DNA from: an uncultured Caryophanales bacterium
Lineage (GTDB): Bacteria; Bacillota_I; Bacilli_A; RF39; UBA660
Reading direction: 5' to 3'
Assembly: GCA_905206805.1 (NCBI GenBank)
Contig: CAJLIR010000006.1
Location: 1-64,000 of the forward strand
Length of the DNA: 64,000 bases
Both the position numbers and the translations under genes were made by a program. The notes under the pieces were generated by a model, which was given only the letters and a program-made list of their open reading frames with translations, was not told the origin of the DNA and did no database searches. The first letter of the stretch is position 1. Every line of letters begins with the position of its first letter. Positions 54,515 through 62,844 of the stretch are shown piece after piece.

Positions 54515-56374
54515 ATGAAAATAATAGATAATAAAACAGTAGTTGTAACCAATAGTGAAGAATTAAAAACTGCTTTAAGTGGAGATAATGAATATGTTTA
54601 TATTTATTTTGGTAATGATATAACACTTGAAAGTGGTTTTGTAATTAATTCTAATAAAGAAAAAGTAATTATAGATGGAACATACCAAAATCATAAATAT
54701 ACATATTATAATTATTTATCAGAAAATAATGATGTTATAATAGCAAATTCTGATAATAAAGTAATAACAGTAAAAAATTTAGTTATAAAATCTTCACATA
54801 CTCTAGGTGTTATTTATGTTTCTGATAATGAAATTTATGAAAATGTTAAAGTTGTATATAGTAATATTCAATTTAATGGTATAAAGTTATCAAATAATTT
54901 ATATGGTACTACTAAGATTTTAGACAGTAGCATAACTATAGAAGATATAAATAATATCAAAGCTCAAAGTGTATGTGATTGCAATAAAATTGAAATAGGT
55001 GGTCAGACTACTTTTGATACTCCTAACACTGCCTTTTTATATCAACATACTATAGAACCATCTAAGTTTACTATACTTACAAATAGTAAGGTAAATTTAA
55101 ATACATTGAATGCTTTTTTCAATGGTACACCAAGATTAGATTTTAAAATATTACATAATTCGGAATTTAATTTGACTACTGGTAATGGATTTGCACAAAC
55201 AATTAATAATGGTTGCAAAAACGTTTTAATAGATGAATATTCTACATTTAATTTTATTGAAAATAATCATCAAAGAATACCAATGTGGAATGTATATGGT
55301 GATTTTATTGTTAATAATTATGCTAGTTTATTCATAATAAATAGTTTTGATTCTACTCCTGCAGATAATTATAATATATATTTTAAGGGTACTAATCAAA
55401 ATTTAGTTTTAAATAATCCTAAGAGTATCATTATTTATACAAAAAATGCAAATATTCTATATACTGAAAATCCAGTAAATTTTTCATTTGAATTCAATAG
55501 ATTAAATATGTGGATTAATTCTAAGAATATTACAACAGCTGGTAGTATTGATAATTTACCTGATTATTCTTGGTATAAAGTTGATACACTATCACAAGTT
55601 AAAGGTGTATTTTATAAAACTACAACAACAATAACAGAAACAAATTATACTGAACAAGAAAAAAATAAATTACCTGATTTATCTAATTTTATCTTTCAAA
55701 ATAGAAAACAATTTTCAATTGGAATGATAAAAAATAATATTCATCCAATTGACAGTAATTCTACTAAAATATCAGGACATACAATGCCACATACTGATGT
55801 TTTAATCTCTTATGATAGTATATATGAAATAGTAACTTCGGATGTTGATGGATTATTTGAATATATTTTGTTAGACGATATTCAGGATGGAACTAATATA
55901 ACAATTGTTTTTTGTAAACCAACAAGTTTTGTTTATGATACTAGGTTAATTGTAACACCATTTGAAGGAGAAATTACACTTTTAAATTCAACTGAAGTAG
56001 TGACATTTGATAAAATTCCAATATCAACTAATCCTATTATTTTAGGAAAGAAAAAAAATACTACAATTACAGTTATTGATAGTAGAAAAAATGGTACGGA
56101 ATTTAATTTATATCTTAATTATGTAAATCCTATGATGACAATAGATGGAAAAGTATTAATTGATTCTTTAATATTTAAAAAATTTGATGACGAAATAATT
56201 ACGTTAAGAAATGAACCTAAATTAATTTATCAAGGAAAAAAAACAAATAATCAAGTAAACATAGAAAATATTACATTTTCAACTGATAAAGGTTTATTAT
56301 TAAGATTAGACGATGATAAGTATAATTTAAAAGATGAATTTGTAACTAAATTTATATGGACAATAGAATTATAA
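54515..56374 (+). CDS. Pectate-lyase-like adhesive domain protein
   Basis: 619 residues, no signal peptide. Residues 1-330 form a right-handed beta-helix-type domain: VVVTNSEELKTALSGDN, IYFGNDITLESGFVINSNKE, KVIIDGTYQNHKYTY. This pattern matches the pectate-lyase-like adhesive domain of Bacillota surface proteins; no lyase residues are evident, so adhesion rather than catalysis. An Ig-like beta module follows near 410-480 (TKISGHTMPHTDVLISYD), then more beta-rich sequence. It lies between two collagen-like genes. Confidence 0.75.
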   Translation: MKIIDNKTVVVTNSEELKTALSGDNEYVYIYFGNDITLESGFVINSNKEKVIIDGTYQNHKYTYYNYLSENNDVIIANSDNKVITVKNLVIKSSHTLGVIYVSDNEIYENVKVVYSNIQFNGIKLSNNLYGTTKILDSSITIEDINNIKAQSVCDCNKIEIGGQTTFDTPNTAFLYQHTIEPSKFTILTNSKVNLNTLNAFFNGTPRLDFKILHNSEFNLTTGNGFAQTINNGCKNVLIDEYSTFNFIENNHQRIPMWNVYGDFIVNNYASLFIINSFDSTPADNYNIYFKGTNQNLVLNNPKSIIIYTKNANILYTENPVNFSFEFNRLNMWINSKNITTAGSIDNLPDYSWYKVDTLSQVKGVFYKTTTTITETNYTEQEKNKLPDLSNFIFQNRKQFSIGMIKNNIHPIDSNSTKISGHTMPHTDVLISYDSIYEIVTSDVDGLFEYILLDDIQDGTNITIVFCKPTSFVYDTRLIVTPFEGEITLLNSTEVVTFDKIPISTNPIILGKKKNTTITVIDSRKNGTEFNLYLNYVNPMMTIDGKVLIDSLIFKKFDDEIITLRNEPKLIYQGKKTNNQVNIENITFSTDKGLLLRLDDDKYNLKDEFVTKFIWTIEL

Positions 56375-56437
56375 AAACTGCATATATTTTTAATATATTA
56401 AATTTATACATATAAATATATCATAATGAGGTGATTT

Positions 56438-56785
56438 ATGGATAAAGATTATATTTATGTGAAATTAATGTCTAGTAACAATGTTTGTATTAATAAAATA
56501 CAGTTTGTATTAAAAGATGTTTATAATAATATAGTTTTTAATGGAATAACTGATAATTATGGAGGTATTGAATTACCTATAAATAATAAAAATATTTATA
56601 AATTATTAATATATTCTGGAGTTGGATTAATTCAAATACCAATATATGCTTTAAAAAATGCAAGATATTGTATATGTATTAATGAAGAAAAAAATAATAA
56701 GAAGAAAAATAATAAAATGTTATTATTTGATTCTAATTATCCAGAAATTAAAATAAAGAAAGGAGAGATAATTTTATGGCAATAA
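56438..56785 (+). CDS. Small beta-fold protein of the spore-surface-like cluster
   Basis: 115 residues, no signal peptide. INKIQFVLKDVYNNIVFNGI, then TDNYGGIELPI and IYKLLIYSG resemble one prealbumin-like (SpaA/Cna-B) module. A Lys/Asn stretch follows. GAGGTGAT precedes the ATG and it overlaps the next gene by 10 bases. Role not known; possibly a structural part of the same layer. Confidence 0.65.
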   Translation: MDKDYIYVKLMSSNNVCINKIQFVLKDVYNNIVFNGITDNYGGIELPINNKNIYKLLIYSGVGLIQIPIYALKNARYCICINEEKNNKKKNNKMLLFDSNYPEIKIKKGEIILWQ

Positions 56786-57327
56786 AACATAGAATTCCAA
56801 TAACTAATGGACTTGGAAGTTTAGAGGTTGTTAATGGACGATATAATGTAACGGCTGAAGTACCTGGATATGACAATTCAACTTTAACTCCTAAAAGCAT
56901 AGAAATAGTAGATGGTGTTGAAACGTATGCTTTTACAATTTCTGCTACTGGAACTCTTACAATTAATGTAACAGATACAGGAAGTTCAACTACTGGTGTA
57001 CAAATAGTTGGAGCTAAATTTGTAAGAACTGATTATCAAGGAAATGAAATAGGTGTTGAAGCTATAACTGATTCAGATGGTAATGCGAAATTTTTGAATG
57101 TGCCATTTTCTGCAAATAATAGTTTAAAAATATATTTTAAGCAAGTAACTAGTGATGGGAAACATACGTTTAGTGAAGAAGTGAGAAATATAGAAATGAA
57201 AATGAATGAAGAAACTATTGAAATCGCAAATCCATTAGCTCCACTTAAAAAATTTACATTATCAGATTCAAATTTTGTAAATATACTTATTGATGATGGC
57301 GATTTATATATTGAAGAAAACGGTTAG
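56776..57327 (+). CDS. Small prealbumin-like repeat protein
   Basis: 183 residues, no signal peptide. It has beta-strand modules of the SpaA or carboxypeptidase-regulatory type: GSLEVVNGRYNVTAEVPGYD, then IVGAKFVRTDYQGNEIG and ITDSDGNAKFLNVPFS. It starts within the end of the preceding gene (AAAGGAGAG upstream of ATG), so the two are likely made together. Function unknown. Confidence 0.7.
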   Translation: MAIKHRIPITNGLGSLEVVNGRYNVTAEVPGYDNSTLTPKSIEIVDGVETYAFTISATGTLTINVTDTGSSTTGVQIVGAKFVRTDYQGNEIGVEAITDSDGNAKFLNVPFSANNSLKIYFKQVTSDGKHTFSEEVRNIEMKMNEETIEIANPLAPLKKFTLSDSNFVNILIDDGDLYIEENG

Positions 57328-57413
57328 AAAAAACCTAATTTAATAAATTTTTATGAATAAAAAAATTATATATATTTTATTGTTATATAAATTTAATTAG
57401 GAAGGAGAATGTT

Positions 57414-58523
57414 ATGAATAATAATTCCTGTAATTGTAATTATAATGATAATTATGAGAAAATAAAAAAACGAATAGAAGAAGAAAGTAAAAAATATAAA
57501 ATGTGTTATATACAAGGACCGACTGGTCCTAGAGGTGATATTGGACCAACTGGACCAAAAGGAGAAGATGGTCCAACAACAATTGAAGTTGGTACAACAG
57601 AAACAGGTGAACCTAATACTGAGGCTATCGTAAAAAATGTTGGCACAAATAAAAATGTTATTTTAAATTTTGTAATACCTAAAGGAGTTACTGGTGATAA
57701 TGGTGATAAAATTATTATTGGCAAAACGGAAACATTAGATGCTAATGCTAAAGCAAAAGTTATTGATACTTTAGTTGGAAATGTTCATACACTAGATTTT
57801 TATATACCACAAGGGTTTGATGGTATAAATGGCGCTGTAGGTCCTAAAGGAGAAACTGGGAAAAGTGAAGGGATTAAAGTTATTAATACAAAAACAATTT
57901 CCCCAGGCACAGAAGCAGAAGTTACTGATGATTTTGATGGTGATACACATTATTTGACATTTTCTATTCCAAAAGGAGAAAAAGGTGAACAAGGAGTTGC
58001 TGGTGAAAGGGGAGAAAGAGGAATAGCAGGCCCAGTTGGACCAGCCGGTTTGCAGGGAGAAGTAGGTCCAACAGGTCCAATGGGTCCAGCAGGGACTTCT
58101 TCACTTGATGCATTTGCATTTCTTTATGAAGATAATGGAAATTCTTATTCTTTAACACCAAATACACCAAATCAAATTGATTTAGGTCAAACTTCTCAAA
58201 TTAAAAATGTTGATACAACTTTTACAAATACAATTAAAATACAAAATACAGGAGTATATAAAATTGATTATTTTTTTGAGGCCAAAGCTTCTGCTAATGC
58301 AAATGTATCATTAGAAGTTAGAAAAGAAAATATCACAGTAAATGGTACAAAAATAACAAAAGAAGTAAATAATCAAAATTATGTTAGTTTTACTGGAAGT
58401 ATAATTACAGTGTTAAATAAAAATGATAAAATTGATTTAGCATTATCATCGACAGTAAGTGTTACATTAACTCCAAATGATGATACTAGTTCTTACCTAA
58501 GTGTTATAAAGATAGATAATTAA
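57414..58523 (+). CDS. Collagen-like protein with C-terminal trimer domain (second of two)
   Basis: 369 residues. The N-terminus matches the first collagen protein (SCNCNYNDNYEKIKKRIEEE, then MCYIQGPTGP) and has no signal peptide. Gly-X-Y stretches alternate with three beta modules: TTIEVGTTETGEP, IIIGKTETLDANAKAKVID and IKVINTKTISPGTEAEV. A BclA-like domain of about 140 residues ends the protein (TTFTNTIKIQNTGVYKIDYF onward). It is a paralog of the gene at 53287 with a diverged C-terminus. AAGGAGAA precedes the ATG. Confidence 0.88.
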   Translation: MNNNSCNCNYNDNYEKIKKRIEEESKKYKMCYIQGPTGPRGDIGPTGPKGEDGPTTIEVGTTETGEPNTEAIVKNVGTNKNVILNFVIPKGVTGDNGDKIIIGKTETLDANAKAKVIDTLVGNVHTLDFYIPQGFDGINGAVGPKGETGKSEGIKVINTKTISPGTEAEVTDDFDGDTHYLTFSIPKGEKGEQGVAGERGERGIAGPVGPAGLQGEVGPTGPMGPAGTSSLDAFAFLYEDNGNSYSLTPNTPNQIDLGQTSQIKNVDTTFTNTIKIQNTGVYKIDYFFEAKASANANVSLEVRKENITVNGTKITKEVNNQNYVSFTGSIITVLNKNDKIDLALSSTVSVTLTPNDDTSSYLSVIKIDN

Positions 58524-58630
58524 TTTTCTTTTAAATTATTAAAATAATTAATAAAAAATAAGATATATAAAAAATTGTTAGAATAAACATAAAAATTAAT
58601 GATTGATAGTAAAATTAAATATTATTTAGA

Positions 58631-58661
58631 TTTTAAGGGTTATCGAATGATAATTCTTTTT
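58631..58661 (+). terminator. Terminator-type repeat, copy 1
   Basis: TTTTAAGGGTTATCGAATG then ATAATTC and a T run. GGGTTATC pairs with GATAATTC around GAAT. The same sequence is found at 59955 and 61495. Confidence 0.7.
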
Positions 58662-58724
58662 GTATAGTTAAATGTTAAATTTTACTATATATAATTTTTA
58701 GTGTATAATTATATTGGTGATAGT

Positions 58725-59906
58725 ATGGAAAAGTATCTTGAAGATTTGAATTATTTAATTAAAATGTTAGAATGTAATCATTTAGATATTTATTTTAATG
58801 TATCTAAATCTGATTTGAATAATTATATTAATTATATAAAAGAAAATATTTTAATTAATAATGATTATCAATTTATGTATATTATAAAAAAAGTTATTAA
58901 AAAATTAAGTGGAATATATGACTCTCATACTAGGGCTATGTTTCAAAATAATAAATTATTACCAATAAAAATCAAAGTAATTAAAGATAAGGTATATATA
59001 ATAAAAACATTAGATGAATATAAAAATATTTGTTATAGTGAAATTACTCATATTAATGGAATAAGTATGAATAACCTAATTAGTGAATTGGAAGAAACAA
59101 TTTCTTATTCTACTAGGGAATGGTTAATAAAAAATATTCAGGATGATTTAATTAAAATTAATAGTTTAAAGATGTTACCAAGTATTGGTGATGCTTATTC
59201 TATTGATTTGACAATCAAAAAAAATAATAATATTAATAGTATTAAATTCGATTGTAATAAAGATTATCAAAAAATAACAAATGATGATAAAAACTATACA
59301 TTTGAAATAATAGATGATGTTTTAAAAATAAATTATACAAGTTGTATTGAAAAGAAAAAAAATCAAATGTTAGATTTTATTAATGATATAAATACGAATG
59401 TAAATAATAGAATTATTAATGATGTTGTTGTTGATTTACGTGGTAATGTGGGTGGTAATGATACTATAATAAAACCCTTACTTGAATATTTAAAAAATAA
59501 TTTTACTAATATTTATTTGTTACAAGATGGTGGTATATTTTCTGGTGGCAGATTTGCTTTGTTTGATTTAAAAAATATTGGAAGTTGTACAATAGGCACA
59601 AATATAGGAACTCAGGCAAATTGTTTTGGAAATTTAAAAAAGTTTAATGATAAAAGTTATTTTGAACTTCCAAATACAAAATTTAAAATTACTTGTTCAA
59701 CTAAATTTTATTATTTAGATAATGGTTTAATAAAGTTTACTTCTGATAAAAAAGAACTATCGATTTTAAAGAGAAATAAAAAAATTTTAGAACCAATATA
59801 TTTTGAACCTGATTATTATGTAGAAGAGGATATAAATGATTATGAACAGGGTATTGATTCGTATATGGAACAGTTTAAAGAAATAAAAAATTTAAAAATT
59901 AAATAA
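58725..59906 (+). CDS. S41-family peptidase-like protein, cytoplasmic
   Basis: About 393 residues. The C-terminal half has VVVDLRGNVGGND and DGGIFSGGRFALFDL, matching the S41 tail-specific protease core, where the serine of FSGGR would be the nucleophile; NIGTQANCFG follows. The N-terminal half has YDSHTRAMFQNNKLLPIKIK. No signal peptide and no PDZ domain seen, unlike CtpA-type exported enzymes. ATG 58725 follows GGTGAT; the in-frame ATG at 58701 lacks a site. Substrate unknown. Confidence 0.78.
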   Translation: MEKYLEDLNYLIKMLECNHLDIYFNVSKSDLNNYINYIKENILINNDYQFMYIIKKVIKKLSGIYDSHTRAMFQNNKLLPIKIKVIKDKVYIIKTLDEYKNICYSEITHINGISMNNLISELEETISYSTREWLIKNIQDDLIKINSLKMLPSIGDAYSIDLTIKKNNNINSIKFDCNKDYQKITNDDKNYTFEIIDDVLKINYTSCIEKKKNQMLDFINDINTNVNNRIINDVVVDLRGNVGGNDTIIKPLLEYLKNNFTNIYLLQDGGIFSGGRFALFDLKNIGSCTIGTNIGTQANCFGNLKKFNDKSYFELPNTKFKITCSTKFYYLDNGLIKFTSDKKELSILKRNKKILEPIYFEPDYYVEEDINDYEQGIDSYMEQFKEIKNLKIK

Positions 59907-59923
59907 AAGATTATTAAAAAGTT

Positions 59924-59986
59924 AAAATCAAATAATTAAAATGTTTATTTAAAATTTTAAGGGTTATCGAATGATAATTCTTTTTT
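59924..59986 (+). repeat. 63-bp repeat with terminator hairpin, copy 2
   Basis: AAAATCAAATAATTAAAATG, then an AT-rich stretch and the hairpin GGGTTATC-GAAT-GATAATTC with a T run. Nearly identical to 61464-61526 at an offset of 1540; the last 30 bases also match 58631. Confidence 0.8.
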
Positions 59987-60153
59987 GTATACAAATGATG
60001 TAATATTTAGTATTTGAGATCATTATTTTTTGATAGAATTATTTCATATCGTTTGTAATATTAAATTATTTATAAATATTTGATTTTTAATTAGAAAAAA
60101 TATAAAATATAATAGATACGATTTATAAATTTTTATTTAGGGAGGTAGAAAAA

Positions 60154-60453
60154 ATGAATATGCAAGAAATGCAAAAAGAAATATGGCAAAATAAAATAAA
60201 TAAGGGATTTAATACAACAGATGTTAATAAAGAATTTTGTTTATTATATGGAGAAGTGGCAGAGGCTTATGATGCTTATAGGAAAAAGAAAGATGATTTA
60301 AATGAGGAACTTGCTGATATTGCTATATATTTAATGGGGCTTTCTCAAATGCTAGGTTATGATTTAGAAACTGAAATAATAAAAAAAGTAAAAAAGAATA
60401 AAACTAGAGTATATAAAAATATTGATGGGGTAAACACGAGAATTAGTGATTAA
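60154..60453 (+). CDS. MazG-like nucleotide pyrophosphohydrolase
   Basis: 99 residues, all-alpha NTP-PPase type. The metal-binding pattern is FCLLYGEVAEAYDAYR (ExxE-type), then LNEELADIAIYLMGLSQ (ExxD-type). Members hydrolyse non-canonical or damaged NTPs to NMP and pyrophosphate. A strong site (GGGAGG) precedes the ATG. Near a Nudix and an EEP gene, it may be part of a small set of nucleotide-processing genes. Confidence 0.85.
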   Translation: MNMQEMQKEIWQNKINKGFNTTDVNKEFCLLYGEVAEAYDAYRKKKDDLNEELADIAIYLMGLSQMLGYDLETEIIKKVKKNKTRVYKNIDGVNTRISD

Positions 60454-60467
60454 TAAATTTAATTGAT

Positions 60468-60586
60468 TTGCTATTGCAAGTGGAAATGATGTGGCGGTAA
60501 CCAAAAAGCAGTCGCTAGTTACAGGAGAGGAAATAATAATATAATTACATATAAACCTTATGTTTTAAAGTATTATTGTAATTCTT
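60468..60586 (+). repeat. Scar related to the dacA breakpoint at 50188-50303
   Basis: About 85-90 percent identical by eye to 50188-50303: TTGCAAGTGGAAATGATGTG, CCAAAAAGCAGTCGCTAGTT and, further on, TTTTAAAGTATTA. It would read IASGNDVAVTKKQSLVTGEE, the SGN motif of a carboxypeptidase and the same foreign tail as the pseudogene at 49844. It stands alone with no start codon. Confidence 0.85.
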
Positions 60587-60670
60587 TCATTGATTGAATA
60601 GTTAGCTAATTTATGAATTTAAAAAATGGAAAAATGCATAGGTAACTAAAAATAAAGGAAATGAAATTAA

Positions 60671-61465
60671 GTGAAAATTTTAAGTTACAATATATATGGT
60701 GTTAAAAACACAACATATCCAATACCTAAGTGGGAAATAAGGCAAAAAAATATAAAAAGGATCTTAAATAATCTACTAAAAGATATTGAAATAAAGGTAT
60801 GTTGTTTTCAAGAGGTAAATGAAAATAACATAGAATCATTACATGAAATATTAAATCATAATAATTTTAAAATGTTAGAAAAATTTCCAATGAAAACAGA
60901 ATCATATAATCAATACAATATAGTTGCAATTAGAAATGAAGATTCAATAAAGGTGAATTTTGTATATTGTTTGCCACATGGAAAAGACATAGAATATAAA
61001 AAAGTCGAAGAACAAAAAATTGATTATAATATGAGTGATTATAGAACAACCATATTTGTAAATTTTGAATATAATAATAAAAACTATCTTGTAGGAGATA
61101 TTCATACAGATTATATATCTACAAATGGAAAAATAAAAGGAACTGTTAAATCACTAAATTACATGGATACAATAAAATGTGATTATAAATTAATTATTGG
61201 AGATATGAATATGGTTTCACATATGTCCGAAGTCTATAATATTTTAAAACAAAATAATAACTATACTACTATTTCGAGAAATAATATTTTTCACATATCT
61301 GATAATTCATGGCAAGGATATGGAACAAAGGAACAAGTTAATGTTGATTTTGCCTTTATAGAAAAAAAGATGATAAAAAATTACAATTATGAAATTATAA
61401 AACAAGATAATATGATGAATGAGGGATCAGATCATAGGCCCGTTGTATTAACTATTAAAGAATAA
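60671..61465 (+). CDS. Endonuclease/exonuclease/phosphatase-family protein
   Basis: 264 residues. EEP fold motifs: MKILSYNIYG (Asn), CCFQEVNEN (metal Glu), LIIGDMNMV (Asp/Asn) and EGSDHRPVVL (catalytic His). The family includes DNases, sphingomyelinases and phosphoesterases; the substrate cannot be told. No signal peptide. The GTG start at 60671 is supported by the family's usual N-terminus (KILSYNI), though the nearby AAAGGA is 10-12 bases away. Confidence 0.85.
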   Translation: MKILSYNIYGVKNTTYPIPKWEIRQKNIKRILNNLLKDIEIKVCCFQEVNENNIESLHEILNHNNFKMLEKFPMKTESYNQYNIVAIRNEDSIKVNFVYCLPHGKDIEYKKVEEQKIDYNMSDYRTTIFVNFEYNNKNYLVGDIHTDYISTNGKIKGTVKSLNYMDTIKCDYKLIIGDMNMVSHMSEVYNILKQNNNYTTISRNNIFHISDNSWQGYGTKEQVNVDFAFIEKKMIKNYNYEIIKQDNMMNEGSDHRPVVLTIKE

Positions 61466-61526
61466 AATCAAATAAGTAAAATGTTTATTTAAAATTTTAA
61501 AGATTATCGAATGATAATTCTTTTTT
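61464..61526 (+). repeat. 63-bp repeat with terminator hairpin, copy 3
   Basis: Third copy, just after the EEP gene stop. GGGTT is AGATT here (61501 onward), but the hairpin with GATAATTC and the T run remains. Confidence 0.8.
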
Positions 61527-61620
61527 TATTAGGAATGTTGATCTAATATTAATTATGTGATAAAATATTTAGTAGGGTAAATTTAGTCAAAATTATTATT
61601 TAAAAATAAAAGAGGTTATT

Positions 61621-62312
61621 ATGAAATGTAATAATTATAATAGTGAGCGTGTTATAGATTGTTTATATAATAGAGGATATACTAATTTTTTAAATAGAAA
61701 AGAATTTCAAATAATAAAAAGCAATTAAAATCATGTGAATACAATGTATATGAATTATATAAAGAATCTTCAAAAATTATACTTTATAATAAAAAAATTC
61801 CGGATATTGCTATTTTAAAAATAGATTGTAATAATAAACTAAAGCATCAAAGTATTATGGGAACAATATATTCACTAGGTTTAAATGATGATGTTTTTGG
61901 AGATATCATTTATTATGAAGATTCATTTTATATTTTTGTTTTACCTATTATAAAAAATTATTTAATTCAAAATATGTTTATAGTAGAAAAAAATAAAGTA
62001 AATTTAAGAGAAGTTGATTTAAGTATTAGTTTAAATTTTAAAATCAATTATGAAGTAAAAAATTATATAGTGTCTTAACTTAGAATCGATAATATTATAA
62101 GTAGTATAATAGGTGATAGTAGAAATGGTGTACTTGATAAATTTAAAAATAAAGAAATTATAATAAATTATAATGAAAATATAAAACCATCTTATACATT
62201 AAAAGAAAATGACATATTTAGTATAAGAAAATATGGTAAATATAAATTTAAGGGCATTGTTAAAACAACTAAAAAGAGTAGTTTAATTATAGAAGTTTTA
62301 AAATATATTTAA
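61621..62312 (+). pseudogene. YlmH-like S4 RNA-binding protein, broken
   Basis: The frame starts MKCNNYNSERVIDCLYNRGY. An A run near 61714 is one base short; adding it leads to KKQLKSCEYNVYELYKES. Then KHQSIMGTIYSLGLNDDVFG, typical of the YlmH middle domain. A TAA at 62076 interrupts at the VSS-LRIDN junction, where YlmH has Ser. The S4 domain follows (LRIDNIISSIIGDSRNG and PSYTLKENDIFSIRKYGKYK). YlmH helps ribosome quality control; a working copy must be elsewhere if it is needed. Confidence 0.85.
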
Positions 62313-62324
62313 AGGGGTTAGATT

Positions 62325-62822
62325 ATGGAATATTTACAAGTTTTTGATGATGATAAGAATTTATTAGATGAAAAAGTTGAAAGAAGTAATAAGCTAAATT
62401 TAAAAGATGGAAAAAGATTTATGATTGTTTTAGTATTTATAGAAAATAGTGAACATAAATTTTTAGTTCAAAAAACATCTAAAGAAAGAAATAGCGAGTA
62501 TGCAATAACTGGTGGTCATGTTACTTATAAAGATACTAGCCTGAAAACTGTTATAAAAGAACTTAAAGAAGAATTAGGTGTAATTATTAATGAGTCTCAA
62601 ATTAATTATTTTGATACAATAAAATATCCTAAAGCTTATGCAGATTTATATTATATAAAAAAAGATTTGAATATTAATAAATTAAATATTCAAAAAGAAG
62701 AAGTAGATAGTATAATCTGGTTATCTAAAGATGAAATAATTGAATTAATAAATAAAAATGAATTTAGAAAAAGTAATATAGAACCATTAAATAAATTTTT
62801 TGAATATATAAAAAATAGATAA
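62325..62822 (+). CDS. Nudix hydrolase
   Basis: 165 residues. The Nudix box reads GGHVTYKDTSLKTVIKELKE then ELGV, which fits GX5EX7REUXEEXGU with Asp for the first Glu and Lys for Arg. The N-terminus (YLQVFDDDKNLLDEKVERSN) is like IPP-isomerase-type or general Nudix enzymes that take a nucleoside diphosphate derivative. AGGGGTTAG precedes the ATG, and the gene directly follows the ylmH pseudogene. Confidence 0.88.
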   Translation: MEYLQVFDDDKNLLDEKVERSNKLNLKDGKRFMIVLVFIENSEHKFLVQKTSKERNSEYAITGGHVTYKDTSLKTVIKELKEELGVIINESQINYFDTIKYPKAYADLYYIKKDLNINKLNIQKEEVDSIIWLSKDEIIELINKNEFRKSNIEPLNKFFEYIKNR

Positions 62823-62844
62823 ATTAAAATTGTGAGGAATTGTA

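Noticed and set aside
54515..56374. An active pectate lyase.
   Set aside because: No catalytic Arg/Asp cluster or signal peptide was seen; the pattern fits the adhesive beta-helix variant.
58631..61526. GGGTTATCGAATG looked like a tRNA T-loop (GGTTCGAATCC).
   Set aside because: No acceptor or anticodon stem around it; it is a terminator hairpin with a T run.
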